From positions 4,088,501 through 4,152,500 of the forward strand of contig NZ_CP092183.1 in NCBI RefSeq assembly GCF_023499255.1: a stretch of 64,000 nucleotides of DNA, in the 5' to 3' direction. The notes beneath the pieces are model-generated. The model had not been told where the DNA came from. It saw only the letters and a program-made list of their open reading frames with translations, and searched no databases. Both the position numbers and the translations under genes were made by a program. This document shows positions 15,462 through 23,755 of the stretch, one piece after another; the stretch's first letter is position 1, and each line of letters starts with the position of its first letter. This stretch comes from Couchioplanes caeruleus. GTDB lineage: Bacteria; Actinomycetota; Actinomycetes; Mycobacteriales; Micromonosporaceae.

Positions 15462-16709
15462 GAGCGCCAGCAGGGCCAGCGCGGCCGGCGCGGTGACCGG
15501 CACCACGAGCAGCGTCGCGGTCTTGCCGGCCAGCAGGCCGCCGTACCCGACCGCGGACACTCCCAGCACCCCGAGCGTGCACAACGCCGTACCTGTCGCG
15601 GCCCGGGCCGTCGATGCACCAGGTGCGATCTCGGTCGGCCCCGGCGTGTCGAACCGTCGGAAAGCCGACACCAGCACCGCCGTGACCGCGCCGGCCGCCG
15701 CCAGCCACACCGGCCGGGTCAGCCACCACCACGTCGTGCCGGGGGCGCCGCCGATGCCCGACCGGAAGACGGCGAGCAGAAGGAACGCCGCGCTGAGGTG
15801 CCACAGGAAGGCGGTCATGGCCAGACCGTTGGCGGCGACGACCGTACGCCACACGCGGGCGCGCGCCAGCCGGCGCGTCGCCGGGCCGCGCAGCAGCATC
15901 GCCAGGCCGGTCAGCCACACCGCGTGGGCGGCCAGGGCCAGCGTCGGCGGGGACATGTTGGACACCGCTTCGCCGGGAACACCCACCATGGACGTCGGGT
16001 ACGGGCCGGCAGTCGTCAGCACCAGCAGCGCCGTCATGCCGCCCACGGCGAGGGGCAGGCCGTACCTCTGCAGCGTGCCGTCGGCGTACAGGTAGCCGAG
16101 CTGGTGCACGGCCGCCCACACCAGGAGCAGATTCAGCGTGGCGATCCCGGCGTACCCATGGAATCGCAGCACGTCCACGACGGCGGCCGCGGCGAACAAC
16201 ACGACCGGCACGCGTACGCCGAAAGCGCGGTGCAGCCGCGACATGACGGGTGCGAGCGCCACCAGTCCCACATAGACACCCAGGAACCACAACGGCTGCA
16301 CGACCGTACGCAGAGCCACCCGCACGATGCCGTGGTCCTGTCCCGCCAGCGCCGCCCCCAGGGCGAGCACCAGCCAGACGGCGAGGAACACCGCGGCCGG
16401 ACGCAGCAGCCGGGCGGTCCGCGTCCGGACGAAGTCCGCGTACCCGCCGCCGCGACGCTGGATCGACGCCCAGGCGGTCGCGTGCGCGAAGCCGCCGACC
16501 AGGAAGAACAACGGCATGACCTGCAGCAGCCAGGTGAGCGGCTGCAGGATCGGGACGACGGCGAGGACGTTGGTGATCCGGTCCCCGTCCGGTACGGCCA
16601 TGAGCCAGTGACCGGCGATCACGGTGCCCAGCGAGGCGACCCTGAGCAGGTCGACGTAGCGGTCCCGGGTGGCCGGCGTCCGGGCGGCCGGATGCGTGGC
16701 GGAGGTCAT
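15372..16709 (-). CDS. Acyltransferase 3 family membrane protein
   Basis: 445 aa from the ATG at 16709 (a GTG at 16718 is also possible). The N-terminus RDRYVDLLRVASLGTVIAGH provides the conserved Arg and His. About ten hydrophobic helices follow, including MPLFFLVGGFAHA and LRTVVQPLWFLGVYVGLVAL. It should O-acylate a surface glycan, lipid or secondary metabolite in the membrane. The natural C-terminus appears altered by the 32-bp repeats: the last residues, LLRRRRTGAALCSDAVGPGR then LSAPTP, are repeat translations. Confidence 0.85.
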   Translation of the reverse strand: MTSATHPAARTPATRDRYVDLLRVASLGTVIAGHWLMAVPDGDRITNVLAVVPILQPLTWLLQVMPLFFLVGGFAHATAWASIQRRGGGYADFVRTRTARLLRPAAVFLAVWLVLALGAALAGQDHGIVRVALRTVVQPLWFLGVYVGLVALAPVMSRLHRAFGVRVPVVLFAAAAVVDVLRFHGYAGIATLNLLLVWAAVHQLGYLYADGTLQRYGLPLAVGGMTALLVLTTAGPYPTSMVGVPGEAVSNMSPPTLALAAHAVWLTGLAMLLRGPATRRLARARVWRTVVAANGLAMTAFLWHLSAAFLLLAVFRSGIGGAPGTTWWWLTRPVWLAAAGAVTAVLVSAFRRFDTPGPTEIAPGASTARAATGTALCTLGVLGVSAVGYGGLLAGKTATLLVVPVTAPAALALLALGAILLRRRRTGAALCSDAVGPGRLSAPTP

Positions 16710-16838
16710 GGCAGCCACTCTTTCGTGGCGCCGGCCTGCGCGGATGAGCCCGAGTACCTACCTTGTCCCGGGTACGCAGGACGGGCTCGCCGGTGCCCGG
16801 CAGTAGGGTGGCCGGAGCTCGCGGACAAGGAGGTCGAT

Positions 16839-17801
16839 GTGCTGGTGCGCCGTGCTGTCACCGTTCTGGCCGTGGCGGCCCTCGCCGCCTGCGGCACCGA
16901 CGAGCCGCCGACCCCGCGGACCGCCCCGGCACCGGCCTCCGCGCCGGCGCCCGGGTCGTCCGCTTCCTCCGCGTCGCCCGCTCCCTCCCCACCGGCCGGG
17001 CCTTCCCCGTCGGCGGGCCCGCCGGAGCTTCCGCTGGGCGGCACCAGGATCTTCCCGACGTATCGCGTCGTCGCCTACTACGGCACGGCCGGCACCGCCA
17101 CGCTGGGCGTGCTCGGCGAGGGCAGCCCCGACAAGATGCTCCCCAGGCTGCGCGCCGCCGCCGAGCCGTTCGCGGGCGGCCGCAAGGTGCAGGTGGCGTA
17201 CGAGCTGATCGCCAGCGTCGCCCAGGCCGGCCCCGGCAGGGACGGCGACTACAGCCAGATGATCCCGATGCAGCGCATCCAGCAGTACGTCGACCAGGCC
17301 AGGCGCAACAAGGTCCTGGTGGTCCTCGACCTGCAGCCCGGCCGCGGCGACTTCCTGCCCCAGGCGCGGCAGCTGGAGCGCTTCCTCGTCCAGCCGCACG
17401 TCGGGCTGGCCCTCGACCCGGAATGGCGCATGCCCCCGGGCAAGGTCCCCGGCAAGACCATCGGCCGGGTCGGCTCCGGCGAGGTCAACCGGGTCTCCGA
17501 CTACGTCGCGGGCCTCGTGAAGCGGCACAACCTGCCGGAGAAGCTGTTCGTCCTGCACCAGTTCCGCTCGTCGATGCTGCCCGACGTCGCGCGCATCAGG
17601 AAGCAGCCCGGCCTGGCGATGGTGCAGCACGTCGACGGCTTCGGCACCCGCTCGGAGAAGGACGCGACCTGGAACAGGCTGCGCCGCCCGCAGCAGTTCC
17701 ACCTCGGCTACAAGCTGTTCTACGACGAGGACATCAAGCGGTACGGCGCGAAGGACCTGCTCAGGTTCAAGAACGTGCCGGAGCTGGTCAGCTTCCAGTG
17801 A
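16839..17801 (+). CDS. Secreted lipoprotein of unknown function
   Basis: 320 aa. GTG at 16839 follows AAGGAGG with ideal spacing, and a possible -10 (TAGGGT) lies at 16804-16809. A lipobox (LAVAALAAC) and a Pro/Ser/Ala linker to about residue 70 precede a conserved-looking domain. That domain has TYRVVAYYGTAGTATLGVLG, KVLVVLDLQPGRGDFLPQAR, HVGLALDPEWRMP and LFVLHQFRSSML. The alternating hydrophobic strands with acidic ends suggest a TIM-barrel hydrolase-like fold, but I cannot name a family. Its 3' end overlaps the convergent PPOX gene by 14 bp. Confidence 0.75.
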   Translation: MLVRRAVTVLAVAALAACGTDEPPTPRTAPAPASAPAPGSSASSASPAPSPPAGPSPSAGPPELPLGGTRIFPTYRVVAYYGTAGTATLGVLGEGSPDKMLPRLRAAAEPFAGGRKVQVAYELIASVAQAGPGRDGDYSQMIPMQRIQQYVDQARRNKVLVVLDLQPGRGDFLPQARQLERFLVQPHVGLALDPEWRMPPGKVPGKTIGRVGSGEVNRVSDYVAGLVKRHNLPEKLFVLHQFRSSMLPDVARIRKQPGLAMVQHVDGFGTRSEKDATWNRLRRPQQFHLGYKLFYDEDIKRYGAKDLLRFKNVPELVSFQ

Positions 17802-18195
17802 GCGAGACCGACCCCAGCACCTTCGTGATCGTCACCTCGAGGACCACCCGGGCCGGATTGGGGCGCGGCTGCCGATAACGCTCGGCGTACCGGCGCTCGG
17901 CCTCGGCGACCGACGCGGGATCGTCGCGGACGACGGCCTCGCCCTCGATCGTGCTCCAGTGCCGGCCGTCGACCTGGCAGATCGCCACGCGCCCGCTCCC
18001 GGCGAGAACGTGCCGCACCTTCGCCGAGGTACGCGACGCCGTCACCCGGACCAGCCCGGCGGGAACGTCGAGCGTCGCGCCGACCGGCACGACGTGCGGC
18101 GAGCCGTCCTTGCGCAGCGTGGTCAGCGTGCACAGGTGCCGCGCGGTCCAGAATTCCAGCAGCGCCGGGGAATGCAGATCCACCGGCCCGCTCAT
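17788..18195 (-). CDS. PPOX-class (pyridoxamine-phosphate-oxidase-like) F420/FMN protein
   Basis: 135 aa. It has the small split-barrel pattern (LCTLTTLRKDGSPHVVPVGA, RTSAKVRHVLAGSGRVAICQ, WSTIEGEAVVRDDP). The set resembles short actinobacterial PPOX-class, probably F420-dependent, oxidoreductases, which reduce small substrates in the cytoplasm. The cofactor cannot be proved from sequence alone. ATG at 18195 overlaps the stop of the DUF2252 gene (ATGA), so the two are translated together. Confidence 0.85.
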   Translation of the reverse strand: MSGPVDLHSPALLEFWTARHLCTLTTLRKDGSPHVVPVGATLDVPAGLVRVTASRTSAKVRHVLAGSGRVAICQVDGRHWSTIEGEAVVRDDPASVAEAERRYAERYRQPRPNPARVVLEVTITKVLGSVSLTGS

Positions 18196-19727
18196 CGGAC
18201 CGCCTCCGCGGTCAGGACGCCGGCCCGGACGGCCGCCACCAGCCGCTGGTGGTCGCTCTCGACCTGGTCGGCGTACGCGCGGGCGAACTTGCCCAGCACC
18301 TCGTCGAGCTTGTCGCTGCCGCCGATGTACCCGGCGATCATCGACGCCCCGCTGGTCCGCGCGTGGCTCTTCGCCAGCAGGTAGCCGCAGATCCCCGCGT
18401 AGTCCTCGAGCGCCGAGGCGTTGATGTCCTCGACGACGATCGCCCCCTTCATGTCGCGGAACTGCCGGACGTAGTACTGCACGTCGCCCACCGTGGCCCA
18501 GCCGAGCAGCGGGTCGCTGACCGTCTGCAGGGCCTGCTGATACTCCACCACCCGCTGCCCCTGATGCCGGTGCCACGCGGCGGCGCCGTGCTGATGCTTC
18601 GCGACCACCGAGCGGCGGGCCTGCTTGAGCTGCAGGAACACCACGTCGTCGGGGCTGCTGCCCTCGCACAGCGCCACGTACGCGCGCAGCCCCACCGAGC
18701 CCACGCCCACGACCTTGTGCGCGATGTCGACGATCCGGTAGCCGGCGAGGATGCGCGCCCAGTGCGGCGGCAACGTGTTCAGGTAGCCGTCCAGCGCCGC
18801 GGCCAGGTGCTCGAGGTCCGCGTCGGTCGGGCGCGTGATCAACGGCGGCTCCTCGACCAGGCGTACGGTGCCGTCCCGCTGCTCGGTGAAGCGCGGCAGC
18901 GCCCGGTCGCTGGTCCGGCGGCGTGCACGCCGCGCGGCGCGTTCGATCTCCTCCTTGAAGCTCGCCTTGCTGGCGGCCTTGCGCAGGTCGTCGACGTCCA
19001 CGGTGTCGAACGAGCGGGCCAGCAGCGGCATCTCGGCGAGGTGCCCGATCTGCTCGCGGTACTCCTGCACGCAGTGCTGCACGGCGTCGGCGCAGGCGTG
19101 CTCACGGAAGCCGTTCTGCCGCCCGGCGACGTAGACGCTGGTCACGAGGCGGCGCAGGTCCCACTCCCAGGCGCCCGGGTGAGCCTCGTCGAAGTCGTTG
19201 AGGTCGAAGACCAGCTCCCGCTCCGGGGAGGCGTAGAACCCGAAATTCCCCAGGTGGGCGTCGCCGCAGATGACGGGGGTGATCCCGGTACGCGGCAGGC
19301 TCGCGAAGTCGTCCGCCATGATGTTCGCCGACCCGCGCAGGAACGCGTACGGCGATGCGATCATGCGCCCGACCCGTACGGGAATGAGCCACTCCAGGCG
19401 CCCCTCGTGCGCCTCCATGATCTGCGCCACCGGGTCGGCGCGGCCGGCCGCGGGCTTCCAATGCGCAAGATCCGACCGGGGCGAGCGGTCACGCAGGGAC
19501 CGGCCCAGCTCGTACCGCTCGGCGCGGGGCCGCCCGGGCCGACGCAGCGACGTGAACCCGTCGTCGCTGCCACCGTCGAGCACGATGTGCCCGTTGGGCG
19601 GGGCGGCCGGGTCCGGCGGGCCGGGGTCGGTGGCGGCCTCCGTGGCGCCCGCCGGGTCCGTAGGCGGCGGGGGAGGGGCGAAGTCCGCCGGGCCGGCGGC
19701 GGGCGGGGAAACGGGGCGCGCGTCCAT
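18192..19727 (-). CDS. DUF2252 family protein
   Basis: 511 aa from ATG at 19727. After an 80-residue Pro/Ala-rich N-terminus comes a kinase-like fold typical of DUF2252: RMIASPYAFLRGSANIMADD, PVICGDAHLGNFGFYASPER, VFDLNDFDEAHPGAWEWDLR, VGSVGLRAYVALCEG and FLQLKQARRS. The GDxHxxNFG and DFDE motifs look like the catalytic loop and metal ligands of aminoglycoside-phosphotransferase-like kinases. The substrate is unknown. The GTG at 19730 is another possible start. It is the first gene of a two-gene unit with the PPOX protein. Confidence 0.88.
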   Translation of the reverse strand: MDARPVSPPAAGPADFAPPPPPTDPAGATEAATDPGPPDPAAPPNGHIVLDGGSDDGFTSLRRPGRPRAERYELGRSLRDRSPRSDLAHWKPAAGRADPVAQIMEAHEGRLEWLIPVRVGRMIASPYAFLRGSANIMADDFASLPRTGITPVICGDAHLGNFGFYASPERELVFDLNDFDEAHPGAWEWDLRRLVTSVYVAGRQNGFREHACADAVQHCVQEYREQIGHLAEMPLLARSFDTVDVDDLRKAASKASFKEEIERAARRARRRTSDRALPRFTEQRDGTVRLVEEPPLITRPTDADLEHLAAALDGYLNTLPPHWARILAGYRIVDIAHKVVGVGSVGLRAYVALCEGSSPDDVVFLQLKQARRSVVAKHQHGAAAWHRHQGQRVVEYQQALQTVSDPLLGWATVGDVQYYVRQFRDMKGAIVVEDINASALEDYAGICGYLLAKSHARTSGASMIAGYIGGSDKLDEVLGKFARAYADQVESDHQRLVAAVRAGVLTAEAVR

Positions 19728-19819
19728 CACCGCCGAGCCTACGCACCGCGGCAAGATCAGGAAGGCCGCCCGGTGGCCTCGCGGCCCGGCCCGGGCGGGG
19801 CGGTCATCGCGGCGGCCGG

Positions 19820-19848
19820 TTGACGCCGATCTTGTTATCGCTAACAAT
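19820..19848 (+). promoter_or_regulatory. Promoter with operator for the LacI-family regulator gene
   Basis: A -35 TTGACG (19820-19825), 17-bp spacer and -10 AACAAT (19843-19848) flank a 16-bp inverted repeat, TTGTTATCGCTAACAA (19832-19847). Placement between -35 and -10 fits autorepression. The same half-sites recur before the arabinose genes. Confidence 0.75.
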
Positions 19849-20014
19849 GCATCGCGGGTCCGTAGCCGGAAACGCACAGCGGGTGTCCGGCCGCCCGGCC
19901 ACCGGCGATACGATCCGGCCGGGATCGGTGGAGCTGCGCCCGCGGGTGCGGTACGGCGCCGGCCTGCCGGCGGCGCCGGCGAGCGGGGTGCCGTGAGGCG
20001 GGATGGAGTGGGTG

Positions 20015-21028
20015 ATGGACGTCAGGGTGACCCGGAGCCCCGCCATGACCGACGTGGCCCGGCTCGCCGGGGTCTCGCACCAGACCGTCTCGCGGGTCCT
20101 CAACGACCATCCGAACGTCCGCGAGCAGACCCGCCTGCGGGTCCGGGCCGCCATCGCCGAGCTGGGGTACCGCCCCAACCGGGCGGCCCGCGCCCTCGTC
20201 ACCGGCAAGTCGCAGCTCATCGGCGTGGTGGCGCAGAACAGCACGCTGTACGGCCCCGCGTCGCTGCTGGCCGCGTTCGAGCAGGCCGCGGCGGAGGCGG
20301 GCTTCGCCGTGAGCGTGGGAAGCGTGGGCCGCCTCGACCGGGAGTCGATCGCCGGGGCGGTGGAGCGCCACCTCGACCAGCGGGTGGCAGGGCTCGTCGT
20401 CATCGCGCCGGTGGCCTCGGCCGACGACGCCCTCGAGGACATGCCCGCCGGCGTACCGCTGGTCACGATCGACGGCGACCCGCGCCGGCCGCACGCCCTG
20501 GTGATCGTCGACCAGGCCGCGGGGGCGAGGCTGGCCACGCAACGGCTGCTCGCGGCGGGGCACCGTACGGTCTGGCACGTATCCGGACCGGCCGACTGGT
20601 ACGACGCCGCCGGCCGGATCGAGGGCTGGCGTGCCGCCCTGGAGGACGCGGGCGCCGAGGTGCCGCCGCTGGTCCCGGGCGACTGGTCGGCTGCGTCGGG
20701 CTACGACGCCGGTCAGATGCTGGCGCGGATGCCCGAGGTGACCGCGGTCTTCACGGCGAACGACCACCAGGCGCTGGGCCTGCTGCGGGCCTTCAGCGAG
20801 CGCGGCCGCAAGGTGCCCGGGGACGTCAGCGTGGTGGGCTTCGACGACGTCCCGGAGGCGGCGTTCTTCATCCCGCCGCTGACGACCGTACGGCCGGCTT
20901 TCGGGGCCGTGGCCCACGCCGGCCTGGACCTGCTGCTCGCGCAGATCACGGCGGAGACGACGACGCCGGAACGGGTCGTCATCGCGCCCACCCTGGTGGA
21001 CCGCGCCAGCGTCGCCCCGCCGGCCTGA
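20015..21028 (+). CDS. LacI-family regulator of the arabinose locus
   Basis: About 337 aa. N-terminal HTH (MTDVARLAGVSHQTVSRVLN) and hinge (LGYRPNRAARALVTGKSQLI) are followed by a periplasmic-binding-protein-like effector domain (LVSVVGFDDVPEAA type: GDVSVVGFDDVPEAAFFIPP). ATG at 20015 has GGAG six nt upstream; ATGs at 20003 and 20045 are alternatives. It is divergent from DUF2252 and upstream of araD-araA and a sugar ABC importer, with shared operator half-sites, so it is inferred to repress them until sugar binds. The 3' end is followed by degenerate repeats of its last codons. Confidence 0.93.
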   Translation: MDVRVTRSPAMTDVARLAGVSHQTVSRVLNDHPNVREQTRLRVRAAIAELGYRPNRAARALVTGKSQLIGVVAQNSTLYGPASLLAAFEQAAAEAGFAVSVGSVGRLDRESIAGAVERHLDQRVAGLVVIAPVASADDALEDMPAGVPLVTIDGDPRRPHALVIVDQAAGARLATQRLLAAGHRTVWHVSGPADWYDAAGRIEGWRAALEDAGAEVPPLVPGDWSAASGYDAGQMLARMPEVTAVFTANDHQALGLLRAFSERGRKVPGDVSVVGFDDVPEAAFFIPPLTTVRPAFGAVAHAGLDLLLAQITAETTTPERVVIAPTLVDRASVAPPA

Positions 21029-21042
21029 CCCGACCGCAGAAG

Positions 21043-21142
21043 AAGCCCGCGCCGCGCTGAAAGCCGCGCCGCGGTGCAAGCCCGCGCCGGAAAGCCCGCC
21101 CCGCGCTGAAGCCTGCGCCGCAATGAAGCCCGTGCCGCAGCG
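21043..21142 (+). repeat. Degenerate 17-bp tandem array after the LacI gene
   Basis: About six units begin AAGCC near 21043, 21061, 21078, 21091, 21109 and 21126, with a core like AAGCCCGCGCCGCGCTG. The core resembles the gene's own end (GCCCCGCCGGCCTGA, 21014-21028). Some units end in TGA. Unit length varies from 13 to 18 bp. Confidence 0.65.
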
Positions 21143-21274
21143 AAGGCTTGCGAGCCCCGCGCCGCGCACCCGGGCGACGCCGGAGCGGGGATGGCCGGAC
21201 GGGCACCCCGTTGCACCGACGGGCAGCCCACCCCGCCATTTCCGCAAGATTGCGACCTTGTTGCCGTGGACCCG

Positions 21275-21303
21275 TTGACACGCGAATTGTTAGCGTTCAC
21301 ACT
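21275..21303 (+). promoter_or_regulatory. Predicted arabinose promoter and operator
   Basis: A perfect -35 TTGACA (21275-21280) precedes an imperfect operator TTGTTAGCGTTCACAC (21287-21302), with a weak -10 CACACT (21298-21303). The left half TTGTTA matches the LacI-gene operator exactly and the right half matches at 4 of 6. Repressor binding would cover the core promoter. Confidence 0.65.
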
Positions 21304-21368
21304 CGACGCACGCCGACCGGCATGTGGTCTGTGACACGCCGGTTCCCCCTCCACGGAGGTAGTTGATC

Positions 21369-21485
21369 ATGTCCGTCGCACCGTCCGGGTCCCTCATGGC
21401 CGGCGCCGACTCCGGCGCCCTGCCGGGGCGGGCCGTCTCCGACCGGAGCCGCGCCCGGGTCCACCGGCAGGCGGTGACGGCGTGA
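21369..21485 (+). CDS. 38-residue ORF coupled to araD
   Basis: GGAGGT eight nt upstream makes this the best ribosome site in the locus. The product is MSVAPSGSLMAGADSGALPG then [18 protein letters not shown]. Its TGA overlaps the GTG of araD by 4 nt. It occupies the slot of araB (ribulokinase) in araBDA-type operons, but I see no kinase motif. It could be a leader ORF that enables translation of araD or the fused ends of a deleted araB. Homology is not demonstrated. Confidence 0.5.
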   Translation: MSVAPSGSLMAGADSGALPGRAVSDRSRARVHRQAVTA

Positions 21486-22153
21486 GCACGAGCGTCCTCA
21501 AGGAGATCCGCCAGCAGGTCGCCGACCTGCACGCCGAGCTGCCGCGCAACGAGCTCGTCGTCTGGACCGCCGGGAACGTCTCGGCCCGGGTGCCGGGCGA
21601 GGACCTGCTGGTCATCAAGCCCTCCGGGGTCCGCTACGACGAGATCACCGCGGACAACATGGTGGTCTGCGACCTCGACGGCAGCCTCGTCGAGGGCGAC
21701 CTCAGCCCGTCCAGCGACACCGCCGCCCACGCGTACGTCTACAAGCACATGCCCGAGGTCGGCGGGGTGGTGCACACCCACTCCACGTACGCGACGGCCT
21801 GGTCGGCCCGGGGCGAGGCGATCCCGTGCGTGCTGACGATGATCGCCGACGAGTTCGGCGGCGAGATCCCGGCCGGGCCGTTCGCGTTGATCGGCGACGA
21901 CTCGATCGGCCGGGGGATCGTCGAGACGCTGCGCGGGCACCGCTCGCCGGCGGTGCTGATGCGCAACCACGGCGTCTTCACGATCGGCCGGGACGCGAAG
22001 GCGGCGGTCAAGGCGGCCGTCATGTGCGAGGACGTGGCCCGGACCGTGCACATCTCCCGGCAGATCGGTGAACCCGTGCCGATCGACCAGGCGCACATCG
22101 ACGCGCTGTACGCCCGATACCAGAACGTCTACGGACAGGAGCCCGCCAAGTGA
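21482..22153 (+). CDS. araD: L-ribulose-5-phosphate 4-epimerase (class II aldolase family)
   Basis: 223 aa, typical for the family. [10 protein letters not shown] and [12 protein letters not shown] bind substrate phosphate. [10 protein letters not shown] and the later RNHGVFTIG loop supply the zinc-site His residues. It converts L-ribulose 5-phosphate to D-xylulose 5-phosphate, feeding the pentose phosphate pathway. Upstream and downstream genes overlap by 4 nt each. A neighbouring araA supports araD over fuculose-aldolase relatives. Confidence 0.92.
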   Translation: MSTSVLKEIRQQVADLHAELPRNELVVWTAGNVSARVPGEDLLVIKPSGVRYDEITADNMVVCDLDGSLVEGDLSPSSDTAAHAYVYKHMPEVGGVVHTHSTYATAWSARGEAIPCVLTMIADEFGGEIPAGPFALIGDDSIGRGIVETLRGHRSPAVLMRNHGVFTIGRDAKAAVKAAVMCEDVARTVHISRQIGEPVPIDQAHIDALYARYQNVYGQEPAK

Positions 22154-23637
22154 AGCCGCAGATCTGGTTCCTGACCGGCAGCCAGCACCTCTACGGCCCG
22201 GAGACCCTCGAGCAGGTCGCCGCCCAGTCGCAGCAGATCCAGCAGCTGCTCGTGGCGGGCGGGCTGAGCGCCGAGATCGTCGGCAAGCCGGTGCTGACCG
22301 ACAGCGGCGCGATCCGCCAGGTGATGATCGACGCCAACGCCGATCCGGCCTGCCTGGGCGTGATCGCGTGGATGCACACGTTCTCGCCGGCCAAGATGTG
22401 GATCACCGGCCTGGACGCGCTGCGCAAGCCGCTGCTGCACCTGCACACCCAGCTGAACCAGGCCCTGCCGTGGGCGTCCATCGACATGGACTTCATGAAC
22501 CTCAACCAGGCCGCGCACGGCGACCGGGAGTTCGGGTACATCCAGACCCGGATCGGGGTGGCCCGCAAGACGGTCGCCGGGCACGCCGCCGATCCCACGG
22601 TCGTCTCCCGGATCGACGGCTGGGCGCGCGCCGCCGCGGGGACCGCGCACCTGCGCGGCCTGCGGCTCGCCCGCTTCGGCGACAACATGCGCGACGTCGC
22701 GGTCACCGAGGGCGACAAGGTCGAGGCGGAGCTGCGGTTCGGTGTCTCGGTCAACACGTACGGCGTGAACGACCTGGTCGAGGTCGTCGACGGGGTGGGC
22801 GACGCCGCGATCGACGCCCTGGTGGCCGAGTACGCGGACGCGTACGCCCTCGCGCCGGAGCTGGCCCGCGACGGCGACCGGCACGACTCGCTGCGCTACG
22901 CCGCCCGGATCGAGGCCGGCCTGCGCGCGTTCCTCACCGACGGCGGCTTCGGGGCGTTCACCACGAACTTCGAGGACCTCGGCGGCCTGCGCCAGCTGCC
23001 CGGCCTGGCCGTGCAGCGGCTGATGGCCGACGGCTACGGCTTCGGCGGCGAGGGCGACTGGAAGACCTCCGCGCTGCTCGCGGCCGTGAAGGCCATGGGT
23101 ACGGCCACCGGGCGCGGCACCTCGTTCATGGAGGACTACACGTACCACTTCGGGCCGGGCGAGCAGAAGATCCTCGGCGCGCACATGCTCGAGGTGTGTC
23201 CCAGCATCGCCGCCGACCGCCCGTCGTGCGAGATCCACCCGCTGGGCATCGGCAACCGCGAGGACCCCGTACGCCTCGTCTTCGACGCCGCCGCGGGCCC
23301 GGGCGTGGTGATCGGCATGGCCGACCTGGGCGACCGTTTCCGGCTGGTGGCGAACACCATCGAGGTGACCCCGCCGGACGAGCCGCTGCCGAAGCTGCCC
23401 GTGGCACGCGCGGTGTGGAAGCCCGCGCCGTCGCTGTCGACGTCGGCCGAGTCGTGGCTGACCGCGGGCGGCCCGCACCACACCGTCCTGACCCAGGCTG
23501 TGGGGGTGGAGACGCTGCGCGACTTCGCCACCATGCTGCACACCGAGTTGCTCGTCATCGACGAGAGCACGACCCCGCACGACTTCGCCGACCGGGTCCG
23601 CTGGAACCAGGCGTATTACCGCCAGTACACCCGGTAG
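22150..23637 (+). CDS. araA: L-arabinose isomerase
   Basis: 495 aa, full length. The start ([20 protein letters not shown]) and the blocks [35 protein letters not shown] and [18 protein letters not shown] are characteristic of AraA. Catalytic Glu/His residues lie in [18 protein letters not shown] and HMLEVCPS. It interconverts L-arabinose and L-ribulose in the cytoplasm using Mn(II). The GTG start overlaps the araD stop. Ribulokinase, needed for the next step, is not in this window. Confidence 0.97.
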   Translation: MKPQIWFLTGSQHLYGPETLEQVAAQSQQIQQLLVAGGLSAEIVGKPVLTDSGAIRQVMIDANADPACLGVIAWMHTFSPAKMWITGLDALRKPLLHLHTQLNQALPWASIDMDFMNLNQAAHGDREFGYIQTRIGVARKTVAGHAADPTVVSRIDGWARAAAGTAHLRGLRLARFGDNMRDVAVTEGDKVEAELRFGVSVNTYGVNDLVEVVDGVGDAAIDALVAEYADAYALAPELARDGDRHDSLRYAARIEAGLRAFLTDGGFGAFTTNFEDLGGLRQLPGLAVQRLMADGYGFGGEGDWKTSALLAAVKAMGTATGRGTSFMEDYTYHFGPGEQKILGAHMLEVCPSIAADRPSCEIHPLGIGNREDPVRLVFDAAAGPGVVIGMADLGDRFRLVANTIEVTPPDEPLPKLPVARAVWKPAPSLSTSAESWLTAGGPHHTVLTQAVGVETLRDFATMLHTELLVIDESTTPHDFADRVRWNQAYYRQYTR

Positions 23638-23644
23638 GCGGCGA

Positions 23645-23755
23645 AGGTAACACCCCGCTAACAACAGTGTCCGTACCTGTTCACTTCTGATCGGACGTGC
23701 GGGAAAGTCGTCCCACGCTGTGCGCGTCCATCGCAGCCATATTGAAGGAGCAACT
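23645..23755 (+). promoter_or_regulatory. Regulatory gap between araA and the sugar ABC operon
   Basis: Two TAACA half-sites in direct orientation (23648-23652 and 23659-23663, the second as GCTAACAAC) match the regulator's half-site. A GGACG-N11-CGTCC stem lies near 23693-23713. No clear -35/-10 pair is visible. The gap suggests a second regulated promoter for the transporter genes. Confidence 0.45.

Noticed and set aside
14691..17801. Plus-strand frame of about 1036 codons ending with the secreted lipoprotein
   Set aside because: Only the last 320 codons, after a strong ribosome site at 16839, look like protein. The upstream part is antisense to pirin and the acyltransferase.
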